DNA of 64,000 nt from Vulcanimicrobiota bacterium (lineage in GTDB: Bacteria > Vulcanimicrobiota > Vulcanimicrobiia > Vulcanimicrobiales > Vulcanimicrobiaceae): positions 1 through 64,000 of the forward strand of contig DAIDGX010000013.1 of assembly GCA_027452165.1 (NCBI GenBank), written 5' to 3'. The position numbers were made by a program, and so were the translations under genes. This document shows positions 1 to 8,447 of this stretch, piece after piece. Under the pieces are notes generated by a model. The model made no database searches, was not told the DNA's origin, and saw only the letters and a program-made list of their open reading frames with translations. Numbering within the stretch: the stretch's first letter is position 1; each line of letters opens with the position of its first letter.

Positions 1-954
1 GCGCCCGGCGAATCCGAAGTAGAGCACGAGCAGCACCGCGCTCACCGCGCCGACCGCCACGCGCGGACCCGGCGGCAGACGCAACGGTGAGTAAAAGCCC
101 TCGATCGTGCCCGCCACGAGCAGCATCGAGGCGACCCCGGCGATCAGCACGCCCGCGCGCTGTGCGCCGATGCGAATTGCGTCGCGGCGTCGCAGCCGGC
201 CGGGCGCGATGATGCCGAGACTGATCAGGAGGCCGGCCGCGCCCGAGATTTGGATCGCGGTGAGCTCGATCACGCCGTGCGGCGCGATCGTCGCCCAGAA
301 GTCGCTTCCGAACCCCGCGTTCGTGAAGAGCGCGCCCAGTCCGCCGAGCATCAACCCGTTCTGCGCGATGATCACGAGTGTGAAGTAGCCGAGCGTGACG
401 CATCCGGCGAACGCGAAGATCGCCACGCGCACGTTGTTGGTGATGATCTCCGCGGACATGAGCGGCGAGGTTTGCGGATCGACCGCAAAGTTCGAATCGT
501 GCAGACTCTTTTTGATCTGATCCGGAATCAACTGCGTGGGCAGCAGCGAGTAGGCATCGCCCGGATGCGTGCGGATCAGGACGTATGCGACGACCGCCGT
601 GACGACCGTGATCGCGGTGCAGAGTGCGATGAGCGCGAACGAGCGGCGAAACTCCTGCGGAAACGCGTGCGTATAGAAACGAGCGACGCGGCTCCAACCG
701 GTTGCGGCGCTTGCCCCGTACACGTACGCGTGCGCGCGCGCGACGGAACGATTTAGATACGCGAGGAGTCGCGCGTCGTAGCTGCGACCGATCGCGTAGG
801 CGAGATCGCTCGTCACGGCACGGTAGAGGCGGCCGATCTCCTCGATCTCGTCGGGGTCAAGACGGCGCAGGCCCCGCTTTGCGGCGCGCGCGAGCAGTGC
901 GTCGAGCCGTTCCCACGAAGGCGAGCGGCGTTCGACGAAGGTACCTTGGGTCAC
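1..954 (-). CDS. SpoIIM-like (DUF95) integral membrane protein, 3' end beyond window
   Basis: The frame is open from a GTG at 952-954 down to base 1, giving 318 codons without a stop, so the C-terminus is missing. The first ~110 residues are soluble and charged (a helical segment with DPDEIEEIGRLYR and an Arg-rich stretch). They are followed by several hydrophobic segments, including FALIALCTAITVVTAVVAYV and NNVRVAIFAFAGCVTLGYFT. This order, and the APHGVIELTAI segment, match the SpoIIM/DUF95 family. Members outside spore formers commonly sit beside RDD-domain proteins, as here with the divergent gene 21 bp away. The cellular role is unknown; nothing in the window implies sporulation. The GTG has no strong ribosome site, so the start could be slightly upstream. 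Confidence 0.75.
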   Translation of the reverse strand, partial: MTQGTFVERRSPSWERLDALLARAAKRGLRRLDPDEIEEIGRLYRAVTSDLAYAIGRSYDARLLAYLNRSVARAHAYVYGASAATGWSRVARFYTHAFPQEFRRSFALIALCTAITVVTAVVAYVLIRTHPGDAYSLLPTQLIPDQIKKSLHDSNFAVDPQTSPLMSAEIITNNVRVAIFAFAGCVTLGYFTLVIIAQNGLMLGGLGALFTNAGFGSDFWATIAPHGVIELTAIQISGAAGLLISLGIIAPGRLRRRDAIRIGAQRAGVLIAGVASMLLVAGTIEGFYSPLRLPPGPRVAVGAVSAVLLVLYFGFAGR

Positions 955-975
955 GGCGTCCCACTTTACCGGGCG

Positions 976-1701
976 ATGGACCGAACCCTAGAAGTGCGCA
1001 CCCCCGAATCGATTGCCTTTTCGTACGAATTGGCCGGTCTTGGCTCGCGCTTTCTCGCCGTCACGATCGATCTGCTGATCCAGATTGCGATCGTGGCCAC
1101 AATCTTCACGGGCATCGCCGAGATCGGCGTCCACGCGCCGAAGGGCCACGCGCGGCAGAGCCTTCCCGACGCGGTCGTATGGGCGATCATCGTCGCCGTC
1201 ATCTTCGGCGTGTTTTTTGGTTACTTCATCGTCTTCGAGTCGCTTTGGAACGGACAGACTCCCGGAAAGCGCGCGGTCGGCATTCGCGTGGTGCGCGACG
1301 GCGGCTATCCGATCGACGTGACGGCGGCGCTCGTGCGCAACCTTATTCGCGTGGGGGAGATGATGCTCGGGTACTATGCGATCTCGATCGTCGTGGCGTT
1401 GCTCTCGCCCGAGAATAAGCGCATCGGGGATATGGCGGCCGGAACCATCGTCGTGCGCGACCGGCGCATGGAGCTTTCGCTGCGCGACTTGCGTGAAGCG
1501 GTGAACGAGCCGGTGTATGCGGCTACCGCCTACGTAAGCGGTGAGGAACGCGCGCTCGTCAAACGCTTTTTGGACCGCCGCGACACGCTCGTGCGCGAAC
1601 GTCGCAAACAGCTTGCCGCCTCGATCGCGGCGCGCATCCGGCCACGCCTCCCGGCCGATCTGCAGCGCCTCGACGACGAGGACTTGCTCGAACGCCTCTA
1701 A
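976..1701 (+). CDS. RDD family membrane protein
   Basis: The 241-residue protein starts at ATG 976 (an upstream GTG at 946 would overlap the divergent gene and adds no family sequence). The RDD signature is visible: GLGSRFLAVTIDLLI near residues 16-30, then a long hydrophobic pair, then GQTPGKRAVGIRVVRDGG and the PENKRIGDMAAGTIVVRDRR segment. About four hydrophobic segments lie in the first 160 residues; the last 80 residues are charged and probably cytoplasmic. RDD proteins are proposed small-molecule or ion transporters, but the substrate is usually unknown. Its divergent pairing with a SpoIIM-like gene is a recurrent bacterial arrangement. Function beyond the family name is not supported. 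Confidence 0.82.
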   Translation: MDRTLEVRTPESIAFSYELAGLGSRFLAVTIDLLIQIAIVATIFTGIAEIGVHAPKGHARQSLPDAVVWAIIVAVIFGVFFGYFIVFESLWNGQTPGKRAVGIRVVRDGGYPIDVTAALVRNLIRVGEMMLGYYAISIVVALLSPENKRIGDMAAGTIVVRDRRMELSLRDLREAVNEPVYAATAYVSGEERALVKRFLDRRDTLVRERRKQLAASIAARIRPRLPADLQRLDDEDLLERL

Positions 1702-1772
1702 GGGCAAGCGTTCTCATCGCCCTCTAACCAAACTCACCACATTCGCTCAATCCGCACGCGTACGGTGGCCGT

Positions 1773-1779
1773 GGAGGAG
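1773..1779 (+). promoter_or_regulatory. Ribosome binding site deciding the macA-like start
   Basis: GGAGGAG lies 6 bases before ATG 1786. It favours that ATG over the in-frame GTG at 1765, which would place this purine run inside the coding region. Confidence 0.7.
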
Positions 1780-1785
1780 TTCCGC

Positions 1786-3309
1786 ATGGCCACCCAATCG
1801 CTGCCCCTGCCCGCCGGTATCGGCGGAATCATTCGCGCCGCTGCACGCGTGCCGCGTCCCATGCTGATCGCGTTCGCCGCGCTCGTCGTCGCCATTGCGG
1901 TCGCGCTAACGCTGGTCGCTCGCGCGCGGACGCTACCCCGCACCATCACCACGCCGGTACTGCAACAGACGCTTGCGCAGTCGGTCACGGCGTCGGGTAC
2001 GGTGAACCCGCAAAACAGCATCTCGGTCGGAACCCAGGTATCGGGAACGATCTCCGACATTTACGTTGATTACAATTCTAAAGTTCGAAAAGGCCAGGTG
2101 CTCGCGCGCATCGATCCGAGCACGATACAGGCGCAGCTCTCTCAAGCGCAGGCGAATTATGCGCAGGCGCAGGCTCAGGTTGCCGTCGCGAACGCGAATG
2201 CAAGTGGCGCTGGAAGCGGTGTGAACGTCGCGCAGGCCAACGCTGCCGCCCAAAACGCGGCCGCGGTGGCGGCCCAGGCGAACATCGCAAAGGCGCAGTC
2301 GGCGCTGACCCTTGCGCAGCAGCAATTACAGCGGGATCAGACGCTCTTTGCGCAAGGGTACATCGCACAGGCGACGGTGCAGATCGATCAATCGTCGGCC
2401 GCGCAAGACGAGGCGGCATTAGCACAGGCACAGGCTGCGTACGCTCAAGCGCGCGCGCAAGCCGTGGCCAGCAGCGCATCGATCGGTGAGAGCGGTTCAA
2501 GCGCGCAAGCGCAGGCGGCACAAGCGCAAGCCGCGCGAGCCGCCGTGCAGGCCGCCGCCGCGACCGTGCAACAGGACAGCGTCAACCTACGCAATACCGT
2601 CATCACCTCGCCCGTCGACGGCACGGTCGTTGCGCGCGACGTGAACGTGGGACAGACGGTCGCCGCGTCGTTGCAGACGCCCACGCTCTTCACGATCGCC
2701 GAGAATTTGGCCAAGATGGAGGTTGACATCAACGTTGGTGAACCCGATATCGGTGGCGTGAAACCGGGTGATCCCGTGCGATTCACCGTGCTCGCGTATC
2801 CGAACCAGGTCTTCACCGGAACCGTGCATCAGGTGCGTATCAACCCGCAGACCGTCAACAACGTTGTTACGTACGATGTGGTCGTGTACGTAAACAACGC
2901 GAGCGGAAAACTGCTTCCAGGCATGACCGCAAACGCCACGATCGTCGTTGCAAGTGCCCCAAAGGCGCTCGTGGTGCCGGTGAGTGCGCTGCATCCGATG
3001 CAGGCTGCGGTGGCAACGACGGGTACATCGAACGCGCCGTGGGGTGGATCGGGCGCAAACACCGCGCCGATCGCTACCGGCAGCGACGCGATCCTCCTCG
3101 TGCAACGTAACGGCACCGTGCAGCGGGAGCGCGTCCACGTCGGCCTCGTCACCTCCACGCAGGCGGCGGTGACTCCGCTTGGCCGTGGCGCGCTGAGCGC
3201 AGGCGAAGCGGTGGTTACCGGCTTTGCAAGCGGCACGCGCGCGTCACAGGGCAACCCGCTCGCCGCGCACGGCGCGCCCGGGCGCGGTTTTGCTCGGGGG
3301 ATTCCATAA
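1786..3309 (+). CDS. MacA-like periplasmic adaptor (HlyD/RND membrane-fusion protein)
   Basis: This is the adaptor of a tripartite ABC efflux system, linking the inner-membrane permease to an outer-membrane channel. The 507-residue protein has an N-terminal membrane anchor (about residues 26-45), a lipoyl half-motif (QVSGTISDIYVDYNSKVRKGQ), a very long Ala/Gln-rich helical hairpin full of QAQA repeats (about 105-265), then the second lipoyl half (VITSPVDGTVVARDVNVGQTV) and a beta-barrel domain. The C-terminus is Gly/Ser-rich and low complexity. It is followed one base later by the ATPase gene and then the permease gene, the usual macA-macB order with MacB split in two. The substrate cannot be read from sequence; no TolC-like gene is in the window. 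Confidence 0.85.
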   Translation: MATQSLPLPAGIGGIIRAAARVPRPMLIAFAALVVAIAVALTLVARARTLPRTITTPVLQQTLAQSVTASGTVNPQNSISVGTQVSGTISDIYVDYNSKVRKGQVLARIDPSTIQAQLSQAQANYAQAQAQVAVANANASGAGSGVNVAQANAAAQNAAAVAAQANIAKAQSALTLAQQQLQRDQTLFAQGYIAQATVQIDQSSAAQDEAALAQAQAAYAQARAQAVASSASIGESGSSAQAQAAQAQAARAAVQAAAATVQQDSVNLRNTVITSPVDGTVVARDVNVGQTVAASLQTPTLFTIAENLAKMEVDINVGEPDIGGVKPGDPVRFTVLAYPNQVFTGTVHQVRINPQTVNNVVTYDVVVYVNNASGKLLPGMTANATIVVASAPKALVVPVSALHPMQAAVATTGTSNAPWGGSGANTAPIATGSDAILLVQRNGTVQRERVHVGLVTSTQAAVTPLGRGALSAGEAVVTGFASGTRASQGNPLAAHGAPGRGFARGIP

Positions 3310-3310
3310 G

Positions 3311-4021
3311 ATGCATGCGACGGAACCGGTCGTGCGCGTGCGCGAGTTGCGCAAGGTATACGCGCTCGGCGAGACCACGGTGAGGGCGTTGGATGGGATC
3401 GATCTCGACATCGCGCGCGGAGAGTTCATCGCGGTGATGGGACCATCGGGATCGGGAAAATCAACATTCATGCAGATCGCCGGCTTGCTCGATAACCCGA
3501 CCTCGGGTGAGTATCGCTTTGAAGGTGCCGATGTGGCGCATCTCGATCCGGACGCGCGCGCCGACATCCGCAGCCGCCGCCTGGGCTTCGTCTTCCAGGC
3601 CTATAATTTGCTTCCACGCACGAATGCGCTCGAAAACGTCGAGCTTCCGATGGTCTATGCGGGCGTACCCGCCGCGGAGCGCCGTGAGATTGCGCTTGCA
3701 AAGATGAGGATCGTTGGCGTCGATCATTTGGCGCTGCATAATCCCAACCAAATGTCCGGCGGCCAGCAACAACGTGTGGCAATCGCACGATCGCTTGTAA
3801 ACAATCCAGGACTCATCTTGGCCGATGAACCGACCGGCGCACTCGATAGCAAAACATCGCTCGACGTGATGCACATCTTTAAGGCGCTGAACGACGAGGA
3901 GGGCATAACGATCATGCTCGTGACCCACGAGCCGGATATTGCCGCGCATGCCAAGCGAATCGTGACGTTTCGCGATGGGCACATCGTGGACGACCGCGAA
4001 AACGCAGAGCGTGCCGCATGA
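3311..4021 (+). CDS. ABC transporter ATPase, MacB/LolD type
   Basis: The 236-residue ATPase has Walker A (GPSGSGKST, about residues 41-49), a Q-loop (FVFQAYNLLPRTNALENVELP), the ABC signature with the LolD/MacB-type form (NQMSGGQQQRVAIARSL), Walker B (LILADEPTGALD) and the switch His in LVTHEPDIA. It should energise the permease encoded next; the two coding regions overlap at ATGA (4018-4021), which suggests translational coupling. In Escherichia coli MacB these two parts are one polypeptide; here they are separate, as in many bacteria. The transported substrate (macrolide-like compound, peptide or lipoprotein) is not determined. Confidence 0.9.
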   Translation: MHATEPVVRVRELRKVYALGETTVRALDGIDLDIARGEFIAVMGPSGSGKSTFMQIAGLLDNPTSGEYRFEGADVAHLDPDARADIRSRRLGFVFQAYNLLPRTNALENVELPMVYAGVPAAERREIALAKMRIVGVDHLALHNPNQMSGGQQQRVAIARSLVNNPGLILADEPTGALDSKTSLDVMHIFKALNDEEGITIMLVTHEPDIAAHAKRIVTFRDGHIVDDRENAERAA

Positions 4022-5235
4022 GTGATGGCATGAGCATCCTGCGCCTGGCGGTGCAGGCATTGGTGCGCAACAAAGCGCGGTCGGTGCTCACGATGCTCGG
4101 TATCGTGATCGGCGTCGCCGCCGTGATCGTGACGGTCGCGATCGGTAGCGGTGCGCGTAATTCGGTCCAGGCCAGCATCGATTCGCTCGGTTCGAATCTC
4201 ATCGTCGTGCAGCCCGGAAGCGTCACCACCGCGGGCGCTCGCGGTGGATTCGGTACCGCTTCGACGCTCACGCCGCAAGACGGCAGGGCGCTCGCGCATC
4301 TTCCCGGTGTCGCCGCGGTATCGCCCGCGGTAACGATTCGGGCGCAGGTCGTGGCTGGGATAAATAACTGGCAGACGACCGTCACCGGCGTTGCCCCGAC
4401 CTATAGCGAGATTCGCTCCTGGCCGCTTGCGAGCGGAACGTTCTTTTCGCAGAACGACGTCGATGCCGCAGCCAAGGTTGCGGTGCTCGGACAGACGGAC
4501 GTCCAACAGCTCTTCCCGAGCGGCGCGAATCCCATCGGGCAGACGATCATCGTGCGCGGCGTGCCATTCACGGTAATCGGAACGCTTGCGCCGCTCGGGC
4601 AGAGCGCGATCGGTACCGACCAAGACGATACGATCCTCATTCCCTATACGGCGGCGATGCAGCGCATTACCGGCCTCGCGACGGTCAATCAGTTGATGGT
4701 TTCGGCGAGCACCGCCGATGACGTAGCTGCGGTACAAAGCGAGGTTGTCGCTACGCTCGAGCAGCGCCATCGCATCGTGAACGGGCAGGATGATTTCCAA
4801 GTTCGTAACCTGCAATCGATCGCGGCCGCAGCATCCTCCACGGGCGCGGTGATGGAGTTTTTGCTCGCGGGCGTCGCCGCGGTCTCGTTGATCGTCGGCG
4901 GCATCGGCATCATGAACATCATGATGGTCTCGGTCACCGAACGTACCCGCGAGATTGGCCTGCGCATGTCGGTCGGTGCGCGCGGGCGCACGATCCTCGC
5001 GCAGTTTCTCGCCGAGTCGGTCGTCCTCGCCTCGCTTGGCGGGGTGATCGGCGTCGTCTTCGGATTTGCCGGGACCATTGCGGTGGCACTGCTCGCGAAG
5101 TGGCCTACCGACGTGCCCGTGCTCTGGGTCGTCGCGTCGGTGCTCTTCAGCGGTCTGGTCGGCGTGTTCTTCGGCTATTACCCGGCAAAGAAGGCGGCAA
5201 CGCTCAACCCGATCGAAGCGCTACGCTTTGAATAG
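4018..5235 (+). CDS. MacB/FtsX-type ABC permease
   Basis: The 405-residue permease begins with the ATGA overlap; an alternative ATG lies at 4030. It has one N-terminal transmembrane helix (NKARSVLTMLGIVIGVAAVIVTVAI), a large periplasmic MacB_PCD region (about residues 45-270) and three C-terminal helices beginning at AVMEFLLAGVAAVSLIVGGIGIMNIMMVSV, with the family motif TERTREIGLRMSVGARGR. This is the canonical MacB/LolC/E topology. Together with the preceding adaptor and ATPase it forms a complete inner-membrane efflux unit. It converges on the next minus-strand gene with a 9-bp gap, too short for a hairpin I could recognise. Confidence 0.9.
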   Translation: MSDGMSILRLAVQALVRNKARSVLTMLGIVIGVAAVIVTVAIGSGARNSVQASIDSLGSNLIVVQPGSVTTAGARGGFGTASTLTPQDGRALAHLPGVAAVSPAVTIRAQVVAGINNWQTTVTGVAPTYSEIRSWPLASGTFFSQNDVDAAAKVAVLGQTDVQQLFPSGANPIGQTIIVRGVPFTVIGTLAPLGQSAIGTDQDDTILIPYTAAMQRITGLATVNQLMVSASTADDVAAVQSEVVATLEQRHRIVNGQDDFQVRNLQSIAAAASSTGAVMEFLLAGVAAVSLIVGGIGIMNIMMVSVTERTREIGLRMSVGARGRTILAQFLAESVVLASLGGVIGVVFGFAGTIAVALLAKWPTDVPVLWVVASVLFSGLVGVFFGYYPAKKAATLNPIEALRFE

Positions 5236-5244
5236 CGCGCGCGG

Positions 5245-6237
5245 TCAGCGGCGTTTGAAGCGCGTGAGGATGTCGCGCGTGAAGCGCATGGCGTCGTCTT
5301 TGGTGCGATCGTAGATCTGCGCGGCCTGGCCCTTGCTCATGTGGCTTCCGTGTTCGAGAAAGAACGTGACGCCTTCGCCGACGACGATCGTGCCGGCATA
5401 CGCGATCGCGCCCTTGATCGCGATGCCGGCGACGGGGACGAAGCCGACGAGTTCGCGTGCGAGCGTGCGCCAGCCGAAGCCGCCGCCGATGACCGGCAGA
5501 AGTTGCCACATGCGCTGAACGTCGGGGTCGCGTCCATACGCGGCCTCGATATGCAGCAAGAGCATCATCTGAATGCCGGTGATCGCGACCATGTCGCCCG
5601 CCGATGCAAACGCGCCGAGCACGATTCCGACGACGGGAATGTGATCGACGACGGCGCTCGCGAGGGCTACCTTCAAGGAGTTGTTCGCGGCGTCGCGCGT
5701 GAGCTTTGCGGCGACGGTTTCGCGCAGCGCGGGGAGGCGGCGCCCGACCGCGATCTCTACACCTTTGGCTGCATCGACGATGTGCGCGAAGACGCGTCCG
5801 CGCAAGACCTCGCGCGCGAGCGACGGTACGACGTACTCGCCCACGGTGGCCGGTGCGGGCAGCGCCGATGGTCCGCTCGGCGCGCCGCTCGGATCGATCG
5901 TGAGCGCGAGGATCGGCACGCGCAGCGTCTGTAGCGGTTCGAGGAACGCGCCGCCGAGATCGCCCCGGTGGCCGAGGAAGAGGACGACACGTACCTCTTT
6001 CGAGGCGATGGGGAGCGGTCGATGTGGATCGATCGTCTCAAGACATGCCGCAGCATCGAGCGGGATCGTGGCGTCGTCGTGACCCGAGAGCAAAAGCGTG
6101 CGCATCTCGGCGACGAGCGCGGGATCGCCGCACAGCAGGAAGCGGAACGGCTTACGCACGTTCGCGTGCACCGTTTTGACGTCGATGCCTTTACGAACGA
6201 GGCGGAAGATGTCGCGCGCGTCAACTGCTGATGCCAT
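5245..6237 (-). CDS. DUF697-like (YcjF-type) protein of unknown function
   Basis: The 330-residue protein has an N-terminal alpha/beta half that looks nucleotide-binding-like (FRFLLCGDPALVAEM, then VRVVLFLGHRGDLGG) but has no P-loop or GTPase motifs. The C-terminal half is helical and hydrophobic, with VVDHIPVVGIVLGAFASAGDMVAITGIQMMLLLHIEAAYG, the type of sequence found in DUF697/YcjF proteins that follow GTPase domains. A second hydrophobic stretch (ELVGFVPVAGIAIKGAIAYAGTIVVGEG) follows. The start ATG is preceded by GGAGA at 4 bases, and the gene begins 10 bp after the M48 protease gene, so the two are probably cotranscribed. No function is established. Confidence 0.6.
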   Translation of the reverse strand: MASAVDARDIFRLVRKGIDVKTVHANVRKPFRFLLCGDPALVAEMRTLLLSGHDDATIPLDAAACLETIDPHRPLPIASKEVRVVLFLGHRGDLGGAFLEPLQTLRVPILALTIDPSGAPSGPSALPAPATVGEYVVPSLAREVLRGRVFAHIVDAAKGVEIAVGRRLPALRETVAAKLTRDAANNSLKVALASAVVDHIPVVGIVLGAFASAGDMVAITGIQMMLLLHIEAAYGRDPDVQRMWQLLPVIGGGFGWRTLARELVGFVPVAGIAIKGAIAYAGTIVVGEGVTFFLEHGSHMSKGQAAQIYDRTKDDAMRFTRDILTRFKRR

Positions 6238-6247
6238 GTGGTCTCCG

Positions 6248-8260
6248 TTACGAAGTCTGCAGCTCTTTCTGCGGGTTGTCGGTGTAATCGAGGTAGATGA
6301 GCCCGGTGAAAATTTCGAGCGGCCAGGCGTGCATTCCGTGCTCGTTTGCGATATCGACGGGCGACTTGTGGGTCTGCACTGCTTCGTCCAAAATCTCGCT
6401 CGGCGTGGATTTGATGTCGGCCGCGAGAATGGTTGCTACGGTGATGTCACCCGGGGTCAGACCGTCGTGCAGCATCTCGGCATACGGCACGCCGTCCATG
6501 CCGAACCGCTTCTTCAACGCGTACTGCAGTGTGGCGTAGCGCTGTTTCGAACTGCCGAGCCCGAGCAAGGTGATGCGGGTGGAGAGTTGACGCGTGCGTG
6601 CCATGTTGTAGAGTTGCGCCGCCTGCGAGGCTGCATTTGCCGCGTTGTTGAACGCCGTCGCGAGCTTCTGCACGCGTACCGCGAGCTTGTTATAGGTTTC
6701 CTGCGAGACATCGCCGCGAAAATCGAGGCGCGAGGTGTTCAGGTCTCTGAAAAACTGGTCAAGATCGCCGAGCGACTGATCCAAAATCGTGAGCGAGGCG
6801 CGCGCCGCGTCGATCGAGCGAATCATGTCGCTATCGGCGGAACGCAATTCGCCGAACATGCTCGGATATGAGGGGAGTACCGCAAGCGAGTCGGTGGGAA
6901 TCGGTTTGGCGTCGAGCGATGCCTGCATCTCGCGAATGATCTCGCGGCTGTCACGCAGCAGGCCGCTCGCCTTGTTCTTATCGAGCGAGCCGACGCCTTT
7001 GATCGATTGACCGGCATCGGCGATCGCGCTATTGATCGAACGCGACATCACGTTCATGTTCTTTAGCAGCGCTTCGAGGCGCGAGCCGCGCGGCGGATTG
7101 ATCTGGCTGATATCGGGAACTTCGTACTGCAGCGCCTGCAACCGCGCGTTGATCTGCTTGAGCTGATCCAAGCCCTCGTCCCGGCGTTCGCCGATTGCGG
7201 TGTTTGCTTGTTGCTGGGTGGCTTTGGTGTCGGTGAGTTGCGCCTGCAGGCGGCCGAGATCTGGTTGCGTGAGGTTGACGCGTTGTGCATCCATTTCGCG
7301 CAGTGCGGCGATGCGCTCGTCGGCGAGCTCGCGCGTTTGCGGGTTGCCTTCTTGCGCGGCCTCCGCGAGCGTCTGCTCGCTCTTGTTCGGGAAGCCGAGC
7401 GCGAGTTGGTCCTGACCGAGCCCGAGCAGCGCTTCGGCGTTATTCGGATTCATCTTCAGAATCTTTTGGAACTTCAGCGACGAGTACTCGTAACGTGCGC
7501 GCTCTTCGTCGCTGAGCGCCTGCACGAGCAACTGCTGTTCGGTAACGCGTTTGGGATCGAGTTCGGGATACCCAAGCAGGTGGTTTACGCGATCGCCCGG
7601 ATCGGGATGATCCTGCAGATATTTGGTGACCAGGTCGCTGTGCGCGTTGCCTAAGACGTTGAGGTGCGCGAGCATCGTCATCATCGCATCGGGATCGTAG
7701 CCCGCGCGCGACATCAATTGCAGCCCGGTGCGGTCGGCTTGGAGTTCGTCCTCGCGCGAGATCTTTGCGAGCGCTCCCGCCTCCATGAGGTTGCCGAACT
7801 GATAGATGAGCGGCGAGAAGAGCGAGGCGATGCCGAAGAGCAGGTTCAAGCCTTCGGCTTTCGACTGCATGGTGAGCACGTGCCGGCGCTCGATGTGACC
7901 GGTCTCGTGCCCGATGACACCGGCCAGCTCGTCGTCGGACTGCACGAAGTCGATCAAGCCCTCGTTGATGTAAATGTAGCCGCCGAGGGTCGCAAACGAG
8001 TTGACGTCTTGATCCTTGATGATCTTGACGTTGTAGGGAACGTCTTTGCGCGCCACCTCGCGCCAGACGTTGTTGGCGATCTTCTGGACGTAGGCGTTGA
8101 GCAGCGGATCGGTCTCGATCACGTTGGTCTCGACGATCTGCTGGTCGCTGATGCGTCCCATCTCGATCTCGGATTGCGTCGAAACGGCGCGCGCTGGTGC
8201 CGGGCATATGGCACCAACGATCGAGAAGATAACGGCAAGGGGGATGATGCGACGAATCAT
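6248..8260 (-). CDS. M48 family metalloprotease, BepA-like, with long helical C-terminus
   Basis: The 670-residue protein starts with a Sec signal peptide (MIRRIIPLAVIFSIVGAIC... to PARA). The zinc protease domain follows, with GHETGHIERRH (HExxH) and the third ligand in REDELQADRTG. A TPR-like helical region carries NPNNAEALLGLGQDQLALG. After it comes a long helical, coiled-coil-prone segment (about residues 330-560) that usual BepA proteins (~490 residues) lack. BepA-type proteases act in the periplasm on outer-membrane assembly intermediates. The C-terminal helical extension may be a substrate or partner platform; that is inference. It is upstream of and probably cotranscribed with the DUF697-like gene. 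Confidence 0.85.
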   Translation of the reverse strand: MIRRIIPLAVIFSIVGAICPAPARAVSTQSEIEMGRISDQQIVETNVIETDPLLNAYVQKIANNVWREVARKDVPYNVKIIKDQDVNSFATLGGYIYINEGLIDFVQSDDELAGVIGHETGHIERRHVLTMQSKAEGLNLLFGIASLFSPLIYQFGNLMEAGALAKISREDELQADRTGLQLMSRAGYDPDAMMTMLAHLNVLGNAHSDLVTKYLQDHPDPGDRVNHLLGYPELDPKRVTEQQLLVQALSDEERARYEYSSLKFQKILKMNPNNAEALLGLGQDQLALGFPNKSEQTLAEAAQEGNPQTRELADERIAALREMDAQRVNLTQPDLGRLQAQLTDTKATQQQANTAIGERRDEGLDQLKQINARLQALQYEVPDISQINPPRGSRLEALLKNMNVMSRSINSAIADAGQSIKGVGSLDKNKASGLLRDSREIIREMQASLDAKPIPTDSLAVLPSYPSMFGELRSADSDMIRSIDAARASLTILDQSLGDLDQFFRDLNTSRLDFRGDVSQETYNKLAVRVQKLATAFNNAANAASQAAQLYNMARTRQLSTRITLLGLGSSKQRYATLQYALKKRFGMDGVPYAEMLHDGLTPGDITVATILAADIKSTPSEILDEAVQTHKSPVDIANEHGMHAWPLEIFTGLIYLDYTDNPQKELQTS

Positions 8261-8447
8261 GGGATCGCCTACCTTTACTGCATTGTTCGTCCGAATGTTA
8301 CGACCCGGCCTGGGCCGGTATAACGTTCGACCGGACCACGACGTTACCCGACCTTACTGTGTATTGAATGTGGATAATATGAAGAACTTGCGAGTTGCTG
8401 TGGATGCCTGAAGGCCGGGACCCGAGCGGTCCGAAGTTCGCTTGCCG
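8261..8447. other. Divergent intergenic region between the M48 protease and minC
   Basis: This 187-bp gap separates divergent genes. It includes an AT-richer stretch around 8358-8392 with GATAAT at 8373-8378, a possible -10 element for the min operon, but I see no convincing -35 at the right distance. An imperfect inverted repeat (CCGGT ... ACCGG) lies near 8315-8335. No RNA gene or small ORF is convincing. Confidence 0.3.

Noticed and set aside
954-975. Sporulation locus because of the SpoIIM-like protein
   Set aside because: SpoIIM/DUF95 proteins are common outside spore formers and no other sporulation gene is present in the window.
3311-5235. LolCDE lipoprotein release system
   Set aside because: The upstream HlyD/MacA adaptor and the single permease gene point to MacAB-type export rather than LolCDE.
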